In this document: piece by piece, positions 26,417 through 34,654 of the stretch
Position numbering within the stretch: the first letter of the stretch is position 1
Layout of the letters: the number at the start of each line of letters is the position of its first letter
Assembly: GCA_903927955.1 (NCBI GenBank)
Contig: CAIYOW010000046.1
Span: 1 to 57,569 of the forward strand
Source of the DNA: an uncultured Methylococcaceae bacterium
GTDB lineage: Bacteria > Pseudomonadota > Gammaproteobacteria > Methylococcales > Methylomonadaceae
Direction: 5' to 3'
DNA: 57,569 nt
Notes under the pieces: generated by a model
What the model saw: only the letters and a program-made list of their open reading frames with translations
Database searches by the model: none
What the model was told of the DNA's origin: nothing
Translations under genes and position numbers: made by a program

Positions 26417-29353
26417 TTAAAAAGCCCGAACAGCGCGCACTGCCAGCGTGTAGTACTTACCTTCTTGCTGTGAATTGGTTAACGCGACGCCGTCGCCGTC
26501 GTCGCCCTCACTAGAGCTCCAGTAATAATTGCCATTAATACCACCAATGCGTCCGATGAAATAAGACAGCTCAGCATCGGACGGCAAATACCAGTCATGA
26601 TAGCCATTTAAGGTATAGGCTGCGGCGGTTGCCGCTGCATTGCTTGCCGTCCCCAATCCATGGGTATTGCCGTTACCTGCACCGCCACTTTTACCACAGG
26701 CAGCTATGATGGCGGCTGTGTTAGCTGCGCCTGTGCCGAATGCCGTATCGGTGCTGCCTACCGTTTTCCATGTCAATTGCTGTAAATTATTGTCCCATCC
26801 CCAACAACCCCAGGTGGAACTGGCCTGGTCAACCGGGGCGGCTTCCAAGCCATGTTGGCCGACGCTGTCGCAATAAAATATAATACCACCGGCAGGACCT
26901 TTGCCGCCTTCTTGACAAGCTACTACGCTAGCCGCTGTAATCGCATATTGCCTTGCCACCGCCCCCAGCGTACCGTAGCCGGAGGCCAGCACGTTAAATT
27001 TACCAGCTTTCTGCGGGGTCATGCTGGCAGTGCAAGTATATCCGAAATCATTTGACGCACATCCTTGGCTGGTTATGCTGGCAGCAGCCGCCGGTATCAC
27101 CTGCCATTGCATGGAAGCCGGATCGAACTTATCGTTTATACCATTAGTGACATTAAGCGTCAGCCTTTGGGCTTGGCGTAGCTCTAAGGTGGTGCTGTCA
27201 ATGCTTTGCAATTGCAGGCTGGGCAGACTAAACAAGGGGCTAGTGATTTGGTCAACAGTCGTTTTTGGCAGCAATTTAATGTTGCGCCAGAGTGCATTCA
27301 TATTGATGCTGATATTGCCCTGCACCCCCAAGTTGATGTCAAATTGGCTGGGTTCCATCACCGCCGGTGCCAAAGCCGCCAGCACAACCGGATCGCTGCT
27401 GATTTGTGTCGCTTGTATATTGCCGTCCAAGTAGGGTTCAACCGATAGCGTGCCTGAGACCACTTTGTAAAACTCAACTTTAACTTCAGGAATTAAGCGC
27501 ACTTCGGCTTTTACCCCGCCATTGATGTTCAATTGCGCGGTCAAGCTTTGGCTGCCGCCTTCATTCAGCACCGGCTGCCACTGGCCCGTAGCAGGGTTGT
27601 AGATTACCCCGACCATCACCGTTTCAGATGCTTTGGCATCCGTTTCCGCCTTAATCGCCGCCGAAGCCGAGGCAGTAATTTTGCTACTGATGGTCAAAGT
27701 CACTACTTGATAAACGGGAATATCACCGACCAAATACACAGACGTATAGGTTTTGCTGCTTAACACCACGGGAGCCGGATTGTAGCTGGCTGCGCCCTGA
27801 AAATTATAGGCGGCGTTAAGATCGACACTTAAAGTGCCGCTGGCCATCAGCGTACCGTATTTAATACCGCTAGCAGGTGACCAATCGAGTGCGGTTTTCA
27901 AGCTTGGGGTAAAGTTGACGGTCGCCTGCAAAGTAACCGCTTGCGACGCGGAAGCGGCGTTTTGTCCCATCACAATCCGGTGTTGGTTGGCAACGGCGGT
28001 TGGGCTGACGAGCAGTTGTGGGGCTTGATAGGCATGGTCGGTTTGCTGGGCCGTCAGATAGCCTTTATCCCAGCTGATTTGATGCGTCCGGCTACCGTTT
28101 GCCACAGTTGCCGACTGGCGTTGTGCCTTATGGGTTGCCGATGCCAAAGCACCGCTTTTAGTGCCGCCCACATCAAAAAGCAGCATACTATTGAAAACCG
28201 TTGCTTGGTTTAGCGCATCCGATAAAGCGGCGGGGCTAGTGGTGACATTGATTGCCGATGCTGAAACCAAGACCTTATTGACTTTCTGCAACTGATAACC
28301 ATCGCGGTCATGGCTGAGCAAGATGCTATTGACCGGCGGGGCCTTGGCACTGGCGGTTTTGTTAAAGCTCAGGGTGTTGCCGTTTTGCGTAGCCAAACCC
28401 AAGCCTAAAGCATCGCTGGTGCGCACCGCCACTGCTGTATTCTTGATGACAGGCACTTGAAGGGTGGGGGCAAGTGCATAATTTGTTCCGGCAATGCTAT
28501 TGCCCTTGTTGTCCCGGGCGATCACCAGCACATAATACCTAGTCGCGGCAGTTAGCCCGCTCAGTGTGGTTTGCGCTTTACCAACCACGGTGGCATATAA
28601 ATTGGCAGGGCCTGGCGTAAACGGATTGCTGGTCGCCACATACACCGCATAGCTTACTTGGCTGGCGGGGATGCCCATGGCGGTTGGCAGCCAGGCCAAG
28701 CTGATGGACGTGGTGCTGGCAGGGGTTATCTGCACAATTTCCGGCGTATTGGTTGCGGCGGCAACTGCGGCTATGCTAAAAGACTGCGTGGCTTGTGCCG
28801 CCGCATTATAACTGGCATTGCCAGCCTGATTGGCGTTGATGGTGCAAGTGCCGACACTCACGCCCGTCACGGTAGTGCCGCTGATGCTGCAAACACTGGG
28901 CGTGGCGGTGCTTAAGCTGACCGCCAGACCCGATGAGGCGCTAGCCGTCACGGAGCCGGTTGCCGAAGAGACCGTTAAGCCACCGCTTTGGTTTAAGCTA
29001 AGCGTGGGGGCGGCACCAAAGCTGATGGTCTGGTTAGCTTTGGCAATGTTAAAGGATTGGGTGGCGGCGGGTGCTGCGTTATAACTGGCATTGCCAGCCT
29101 GATTGGCGGTGATGGTGCAAAGGCCAGCGGCAACCCCGGTGACGGTGCTACCACTGACGGTACACACTTTGGGTGTGGACGAGGTGATGCTTACCGCAAG
29201 CTTGGACGTGGCGGTTGCCGATACGCTGCCCGTGCCGTTTACGGCAATTGCGGGGGCTGCACCAAAGCTGATAGTCTGGCTGGTTTTGGCCTGTGCCAAA
29301 ACGAACGGGTTTAAGAAAAAAAGACACAGGGAAATATAAGCAAATCTATTCAT
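26417..29353 (-). CDS. Large secreted protein with Ig-like repeats, FN3-like domain and DUF1566-like C-terminus
   Basis: The 978-residue protein has a Sec signal peptide (FAYISLCLFFLNPFVLAQA). Two similar Ig-like repeats follow (about 27-105 and 108-195), each starting QTISFGAAP and containing ITANQAGNASYNAA or a near copy, and each with one Cys pair. A fibronectin-III-like domain covers about 200-300. A long Thr/Ala-rich middle has no recognised domain. The last 160 residues (GGIIFYCDS, GYHDWYLPSDAELSYF, YYWSSSE) match the DUF1566/Lcl-type domain found at the ends of bacterial surface proteins. It is probably exported and surface-associated. No sorting signal (PEP-CTERM, LPXTG) is seen. It is monocistronic with its own terminator. 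Confidence 0.85.
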   Translation of the reverse strand: MNRFAYISLCLFFLNPFVLAQAKTSQTISFGAAPAIAVNGTGSVSATATSKLAVSITSSTPKVCTVSGSTVTGVAAGLCTITANQAGNASYNAAPAATQSFNIAKANQTISFGAAPTLSLNQSGGLTVSSATGSVTASASSGLAVSLSTATPSVCSISGTTVTGVSVGTCTINANQAGNASYNAAAQATQSFSIAAVAAATNTPEIVQITPASTTSISLAWLPTAMGIPASQVSYAVYVATSNPFTPGPANLYATVVGKAQTTLSGLTAATRYYVLVIARDNKGNSIAGTNYALAPTLQVPVIKNTAVAVRTSDALGLGLATQNGNTLSFNKTASAKAPPVNSILLSHDRDGYQLQKVNKVLVSASAINVTTSPAALSDALNQATVFNSMLLFDVGGTKSGALASATHKAQRQSATVANGSRTHQISWDKGYLTAQQTDHAYQAPQLLVSPTAVANQHRIVMGQNAASASQAVTLQATVNFTPSLKTALDWSPASGIKYGTLMASGTLSVDLNAAYNFQGAASYNPAPVVLSSKTYTSVYLVGDIPVYQVVTLTISSKITASASAAIKAETDAKASETVMVGVIYNPATGQWQPVLNEGGSQSLTAQLNINGGVKAEVRLIPEVKVEFYKVVSGTLSVEPYLDGNIQATQISSDPVVLAALAPAVMEPSQFDINLGVQGNISINMNALWRNIKLLPKTTVDQITSPLFSLPSLQLQSIDSTTLELRQAQRLTLNVTNGINDKFDPASMQWQVIPAAAASITSQGCASNDFGYTCTASMTPQKAGKFNVLASGYGTLGAVARQYAITAASVVACQEGGKGPAGGIIFYCDSVGQHGLEAAPVDQASSTWGCWGWDNNLQQLTWKTVGSTDTAFGTGAANTAAIIAACGKSGGAGNGNTHGLGTASNAAATAAAYTLNGYHDWYLPSDAELSYFIGRIGGINGNYYWSSSEGDDGDGVALTNSQQEGKYYTLAVRAVRAF

Positions 29354-29740
29354 AAATCAGGTGACCTAAGCTGAATGTTATTGGATTGCCACCATAATTT
29401 ATGCTTGGCAAATGCTATGATTTTTGCACCTTTTACCATTATTTAGCTTAATGGGCAATAAAAAATGATGTTTTATAGCGGGGTAGCTTGCCTGAAGCAA
29501 AGCGGAAACAGCCCGTAGCTTGGCGTGCACCCAAGGGCATAAAAGTAACAAACCCAAACAAAATCATTCGGCTATATGAACAAATTGCCTTTTAAAAAAA
29601 CGGCGGAAAGCTAGCCTTTATCCTTGCCAGTTGGCAAAACCCAATCAGCCATTCATAATTAGGGCATTAAATTGGGAATTGCTACAAAAACGGCACACCC
29701 GCATCGCTTTCACACACCAACCTTTACTAAAGGACTCCTC
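29354..29740. other. Divergent intergenic region
   Basis: This 387-bp stretch lies between the secreted-protein gene (minus) and ridA (plus). AAGGACTCC just before 29741 is the ridA ribosome site. A plus-strand frame opening at 29631 overlaps ridA out of frame and is not credible. No clear promoter consensus or riboswitch was found. Confidence 0.5.
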
Positions 29741-30142
29741 ATGTCAAAAGAAATCATCCAAACCCCCCATGCGCCGCAAGCTATCGGCACGTATTCACAA
29801 GCTGTCAAAATTGGCGCGGCGGTGTATCTGTCCGGTCAAATTCCGCTGCTACCCGCCACTATGACACTGGTGGAGGGCGATATCAGCGCCCACATAACGC
29901 AAGTGTTTGACAATCTGAAAGCGGTTGCCGAAGCGGCGGGCGGCAGTTTTGCCGATATTGTGAAACTTAACGTATTCCTGACTGATTTGGCACATTTTCC
30001 GGTGGTCAATGAAATCATGGGGCAATATTTTGCCGAACCCTACCCTGCCCGCGCCGCCATTGGTGTGGCGGCGCTGCCTAAAGGGGCGGTGGTGGAAATG
30101 GATGCCATCATGCATTTGCAACCGCAAGAATACCCGCTCTAA
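29741..30142 (+). CDS. ridA: RidA family reactive-intermediate deaminase
   Basis: RidA hydrolyses 2-aminoacrylate and other enamine/imine intermediates made by PLP enzymes, protecting the cytoplasm. The 133-residue protein has the standard features: [10 protein letters not shown] near the N-terminus, the YLSGQIPL segment, and the Arg-containing [20 protein letters not shown] motif that binds the substrate carboxylate. ATG 29741 has a good ribosome site; a longer in-frame start at 29672 has none. recG begins 6 bp after its stop. Confidence 0.95.
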   Translation: MSKEIIQTPHAPQAIGTYSQAVKIGAAVYLSGQIPLLPATMTLVEGDISAHITQVFDNLKAVAEAAGGSFADIVKLNVFLTDLAHFPVVNEIMGQYFAEPYPARAAIGVAALPKGAVVEMDAIMHLQPQEYPL

Positions 30143-30148
30143 GCCCAC

Positions 30149-32263
30149 TTGCAACCAGCCCACCCACAAGCTAAGCCAAGCAACACCGTGGGCAACCCGC
30201 TGGAACAACCGGTTGCCCAGCTAAAAGGCGTTGGCGCACAAACTGCGCTGCGCTTAGAAAAAATGGGCATCCGCCGTATCCAAGATTTACTGTTCCACCT
30301 GCCCATCCGTTACCAAGACCGCACCCGCATCCACTCCATTGCCTCGCTAACGGGCGGCATGACGGCCTTGGTGTGTGGGCAGGTGCAATACACCGAACGG
30401 CTGCAACGTAGCCGGAATAGTCTGCTATGCCGGATAGCCGATGACAGCGGCAGCATTGCGCTGCGTTTTTTCCATGTTAACGCCCATCAGCATAACCAAC
30501 TGAAGCCGGGGGTCTGGATCAGTTGCTTTGCTGAAGTGCGTTATGGTTTTGCAGAACTGGAGATGGTAAACCCCGATTATTGCATCCTCAGCCACTCCGA
30601 TGCTTGTCAGCCGGAAAACCAACTGACCCCCGTCTACCCACTTACCGAAGGTATCAGCCAAAACCTATTGCGTAAAATAATCAGACAAGCCTTAAGCCTT
30701 TGCTCTGACCATCTGACTGACTGGCTACCCCAAGACTTGCTAAGCCACTACCATTACCCTGATTTGACCACGGCCTTGCACACCTTGCATACGCCTAATG
30801 CCAGCGTACCGATAGCCCGCCTTGAACAAGGTGACTTGCCTGCTTTAAAACGCTTGGCGCTTGAAGAGCTGCTGGCCCATCATCTGAAGCTACGGCACAG
30901 CAAACAGCAGGCTAAAGCAGGGCAAGCCGCTATTTTTTATGGTGATGACCACCACACCCGCCATTTTATCAGCCACCTACCCTTCCCACTAACCGGCGCC
31001 CAACAACGGGTGATGGCTGAAATTGCCGCCGATTGTGGCACAGCACAGCCCATGCTGAGATTGGTGCAAGGTGATGTTGGCTCCGGCAAAACGCTAGTGG
31101 CGGCCTATGCGGCTTTACTGGCCTTGCTGTCCGGTTATCAAGTCGCCATTATGGCCCCCACTGAATTATTGGCAGAACAGCATTACCGGAATTTCAGCAC
31201 TTGGTTTGCCGATTTTGCCATCAATTTGGTGTATCTGACCGGACAAGCCAAAGGCAAGGTGCGGCGCGAGGTGCTACAAGCCTTGGCGGATGGTTCGGCC
31301 GGACTGGTGATTGGTACCCATGCCTTGTTTCAGGAGCAGGTGCACTTCCATAAACTGGGTTTGGTGATTATTGATGAACAACACCGCTTTGGCGTACACC
31401 AGCGCTTGGCTCTGCGCGAAAAAGCCCAACACGGGCTTAAGCCGCATCAATTGGTGATGACTGCCACGCCTATCCCGCGCACCTTGGCGATGTTGCACTA
31501 TGCTGATTTGGATGTGTCGGTGATTGATGAACTGCCGCCGGGGCGCACCCCGGTTATCACCAGCGTTATCCCTGCCGAACGCCGCGACGAGGTGATAAGC
31601 CGCATCAACGGTTGGGTGGCAAAAGGCCGACAAGCCTATTGGGTTTGTACGCTGATAGAAGAATCGGACACTTTGCAATGCGAAGCCGCCGAACAGACTG
31701 CCGCACGGCTGCACGAAGCATTACCCGGCATCCGCGTCGGGCTGATCCACGGACGCATGAAAGCCGCCGATAAAGAAGCCGCCATGCTGGCCTTCAAACA
31801 CCAGCACACTGATTTATTGGTTGCCACCACAGTCATTGAAGTGGGCGTGGATGTCCCCAATGCCGGATTGATGATTATTGAAAACCCCGAACGGCTTGGG
31901 CTTTCGCAACTGCACCAGCTACGCGGGCGGGTGGGTCGCGGGGTGGGCGACAGCTATTGCTTGCTGATGTATCAAGCGCCCTTGTCGGACACCGCCAAAC
32001 AGCGTTTAGGTATTTTGCGCGATAGCCATGATGGTTTTGTGATCGCCGAAAAAGACCTGCAACTGCGCGGCCCAGGCGAGGTGATGGGTACGCGACAAAC
32101 CGGCGCCCTGCAATTTAAGGTGGCGGATGTGCTAAGGGACGCTGACTTGATTGGCGCAATGGACGGCATTAGCGGGCAATTTTTTGACGACATGCCCGAT
32201 ACGACCCTTCACGCATTATCAGCCAGGTGGCTGGGCATGGGCGGAGCTTATACTGACGTTTAG
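30149..32263 (+). CDS. recG: ATP-dependent DNA helicase RecG
   Basis: RecG remodels stalled replication forks and Holliday junctions. The 704-residue protein has an N-terminal wedge/OB domain (VGAQTALRLEKMGI; HLPIRYQDRTRIH), Walker A GDVGSGKT, the DEQH box (LVIIDEQHRFG), TATPIPRTLA, and helicase motif VI region QLRGRVGRG. The start is uncertain: TTG 30149 is taken, but GTG 30188 is also in frame. E. coli RecG is 693 residues, so either fits. The 6-bp gap to ridA suggests a shared transcript. Confidence 0.95.
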   Translation: MQPAHPQAKPSNTVGNPLEQPVAQLKGVGAQTALRLEKMGIRRIQDLLFHLPIRYQDRTRIHSIASLTGGMTALVCGQVQYTERLQRSRNSLLCRIADDSGSIALRFFHVNAHQHNQLKPGVWISCFAEVRYGFAELEMVNPDYCILSHSDACQPENQLTPVYPLTEGISQNLLRKIIRQALSLCSDHLTDWLPQDLLSHYHYPDLTTALHTLHTPNASVPIARLEQGDLPALKRLALEELLAHHLKLRHSKQQAKAGQAAIFYGDDHHTRHFISHLPFPLTGAQQRVMAEIAADCGTAQPMLRLVQGDVGSGKTLVAAYAALLALLSGYQVAIMAPTELLAEQHYRNFSTWFADFAINLVYLTGQAKGKVRREVLQALADGSAGLVIGTHALFQEQVHFHKLGLVIIDEQHRFGVHQRLALREKAQHGLKPHQLVMTATPIPRTLAMLHYADLDVSVIDELPPGRTPVITSVIPAERRDEVISRINGWVAKGRQAYWVCTLIEESDTLQCEAAEQTAARLHEALPGIRVGLIHGRMKAADKEAAMLAFKHQHTDLLVATTVIEVGVDVPNAGLMIIENPERLGLSQLHQLRGRVGRGVGDSYCLLMYQAPLSDTAKQRLGILRDSHDGFVIAEKDLQLRGPGEVMGTRQTGALQFKVADVLRDADLIGAMDGISGQFFDDMPDTTLHALSARWLGMGGAYTDV

Positions 32264-32360
32264 CGGTTGGGCTTTACCACCGTTACAATAGCAAGCCTAC
32301 GATAGCAAGCCAATGTCGCTTATAATGGTGCAATTACGCTTCACGCCATTGCTGATACCC

Positions 32361-34445
32361 ATGAACAAATCTTTTACCACCCCCCTTCTTTGGCTACTGG
32401 TCGCCACCATTGGTGCGGCTGCCGTTGGCGGCATCGCCCTCAATCGTGGCGAAAGCATCAATGCCCTGTGGTTTATCATCGCAGCGTTATGCTGCTATGC
32501 CCTAGCCTACCGTTTTTACGCCGCGTGGATTGCCAGCACGGTGTTAATGGTCGATGAAACCCGCGCCACCCCCGCTGAACGCTTAGAAAACGGACATGAT
32601 TTTATCCCAACCGACCGCTGGGTGGTGTTTGGGCATCATTTTGCCGCCATTGCCGGCCCGGGGCCTTTGGTGGGCCCTACACTGGCGGCACAATTTGGTT
32701 TTCTGCCCGGCACCTTATGGATTTTAGTGGGTGCGGTGTTGGGTGGTTGCGTGCAAGATATGGTCACGTTATTTTTCTCCACCCGCCGCAACGGCAAAAG
32801 CTTGGGGCAAATGGCACGGGATGAGTTGGGTATTATGGGCGGGGTGGCTGCGTTAATTGGCACGTTCACCATTATGGTGATACTAATCGCGGTACTGGGC
32901 TTGGTGGTGGTCAATGCTATGAAGCACAGTCCGTGGGCGACCTTTACCGTCAGTGCCACATTGCCCATTGCCATGCTGGTGGGCGTTTATATGCGCCACC
33001 TGCGCCCCGGGCAAGTGTTGGAAGCCAGCACCGTGGGCGTAATACTGTTGCTGATTGCCGTGGCGGGCGGCGGTTGGGTGGATGGCAATCCCGCCTTGCG
33101 GGCTTGGTTCGACATGGATGGCCTCAGCTTGGCTTGGTGCATTATGGCCTACGGTTTGGCGGCGGCGGTGATGCCGGTCTGGCTATTGCTGGCACCGCGT
33201 GATTACTTGTCCACTTTTATGAAACTAGGCACTATCAGCTTGCTGGCCATCGCTCTTGTGTTGTTGCATCCTGATATTAAAATGCCCGCCCTGACCCCAT
33301 TCGTTGATGGCAGCGGCCCTATTTTTGGCGGTAAATTGTTCCCGTTTGTGTTCATCACCATTGCTTGCGGGGCCATTTCCGGCTTCCACTCGTTAGTGGC
33401 TTCCGGCACCACGCCCAAATTATTGGCCAATGAGCGCGATATCCGCATGATTGGTTATGGTGCCATGCTGCTGGAATCGTTCGTCGCCATTATGGCCATG
33501 ATTGCCGCCACGGTACTCGACCCCGGGGTGTTTTTTGCCATCAATAGCCCGGCGGGCATGGTCGGTGCAGAAGCGGCACAAGCGGTGGCTAAAATCACCG
33601 CGTGGGGATTTCCGGTCAGCGTGGGGCAAATGCAACGCTTGGCGCAACAAATGGGCGAGGCCACTTTGTTTGCCCGCACTGGCGGCGCACCTTCGCTGGC
33701 GGTGGGTATGGCGAGTATTTTTGGCAGCGTGTTTGGCGAAAGCTTGTTGGCGTTGTGGTATCACTTTGCCATTATGTTTGAAGCCATTTTTATTTTGACC
33801 ACCTTAGATGCGGGCACCCGGGTCGGGCGCTTTATGTTGCAAGACATGCTGGGCAATATCTGGCCCAAAATGGCCGACACGTCTTGGACACCCTCAGTGC
33901 TGATCACCAGCACGGTGGTGGTGGCGTGTTGGGGTTATTTTCTGTATATCGGCGTAATCGACCCCAATGGCGGGGTCAATATCCTGTGGCCGTTGTTCGG
34001 CATTGCCAACCAAATGCTCGCCGCCATTGCCCTGTGCGTGGCGACTGGCATATTGGTCAAATCGGGTCGCTTACGTTATGCGTGGATAACCGCCGCCCCG
34101 CTCAGTTGGCTGATAATCGTAACCGGCACGGCGGCTTATGAAAAATTGACCAGCTCCGACTTGCGCGTGGGATTTTTTGCCGCCGCGCATGACTTGTCCG
34201 ACAAATTGGCAGCGGGGCTATTGCCCGCCGCCAAAGCGGCTATTGCCCCTCAGCTTATTTTTAACCTGTATTTGGATGCTTACCTGACGCTGTTTTTTGT
34301 CACGGTGCTGCTATTGGTGGTGCTGGATATGCTTAAGGTCAGTGCCAACAGCTTGTTGGGGCGACCCGTGCAACCGCTCAGCGAAGTGCCACACACACCC
34401 AACCGCATGACCGAACAGCAATTGGCGCAATGGGGGCGTGACTGA
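32361..34445 (+). CDS. cstA: CstA family carbon starvation / pyruvate-peptide transporter
   Basis: CstA proteins are large inner-membrane transporters for pyruvate and peptides. The product has about 16 hydrophobic segments and the family signatures FGHHFAAIAGPGPLVGPTLA near residue 95 and GAISGFHSLVASGTTPKLL. From ATG 32361 it is 694 residues, close to the E. coli length of 701; an earlier in-frame start at 32313 adds 16 unmatched residues. It overlaps ybdD by 1 nt in the usual cstA-ybdD arrangement. Confidence 0.95.
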   Translation: MNKSFTTPLLWLLVATIGAAAVGGIALNRGESINALWFIIAALCCYALAYRFYAAWIASTVLMVDETRATPAERLENGHDFIPTDRWVVFGHHFAAIAGPGPLVGPTLAAQFGFLPGTLWILVGAVLGGCVQDMVTLFFSTRRNGKSLGQMARDELGIMGGVAALIGTFTIMVILIAVLGLVVVNAMKHSPWATFTVSATLPIAMLVGVYMRHLRPGQVLEASTVGVILLLIAVAGGGWVDGNPALRAWFDMDGLSLAWCIMAYGLAAAVMPVWLLLAPRDYLSTFMKLGTISLLAIALVLLHPDIKMPALTPFVDGSGPIFGGKLFPFVFITIACGAISGFHSLVASGTTPKLLANERDIRMIGYGAMLLESFVAIMAMIAATVLDPGVFFAINSPAGMVGAEAAQAVAKITAWGFPVSVGQMQRLAQQMGEATLFARTGGAPSLAVGMASIFGSVFGESLLALWYHFAIMFEAIFILTTLDAGTRVGRFMLQDMLGNIWPKMADTSWTPSVLITSTVVVACWGYFLYIGVIDPNGGVNILWPLFGIANQMLAAIALCVATGILVKSGRLRYAWITAAPLSWLIIVTGTAAYEKLTSSDLRVGFFAAAHDLSDKLAAGLLPAAKAAIAPQLIFNLYLDAYLTLFFVTVLLLVVLDMLKVSANSLLGRPVQPLSEVPHTPNRMTEQQLAQWGRD

Positions 34446-34630
34446 TGGCTGAAAAGTTGCGGCGTTTATGGCAATTTATCCGCCGTTTGTCCGGCGACGA
34501 TGCTTATGAGCGTTACCTAAAGCACTGTGCCACACACCACCTAGGGGATATTAACCCGCCGCTGAGCAAAAAAGCTTATTTTAAACAGCGTTTGGAAGCA
34601 AAATGGAGCGGCATTAACCGTTGCTGCTAA
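34445..34630 (+). CDS. ybdD: YbdD/YjiX family small protein
   Basis: The 61-residue protein matches the YbdD/YjiX (DUF466) family: a WQFIRRLSGDDAYERYL start and Lys/Arg-rich C-terminal half. It is encoded directly behind CstA-type transporters and is reported to be needed for their pyruvate uptake activity. Its ATG overlaps the cstA stop by one base. The CC at the end is unusual but unremarkable. Confidence 0.9.
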   Translation: MAEKLRRLWQFIRRLSGDDAYERYLKHCATHHLGDINPPLSKKAYFKQRLEAKWSGINRCC

Positions 34631-34654
34631 GCCAGCACCTGGCCACGCTTGTGC

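Noticed and set aside
29440-29640. Possible cyclic-di-GMP riboswitch upstream of ridA
   Set aside because: A GCAAAG-like stretch is present but the conserved GEMM helices and GGTAGC loop are absent.
34445-34630. Spurious short frame after cstA
   Set aside because: Rejected as noise at first, then kept: the sequence matches YbdD/YjiX and overlaps cstA by one base.
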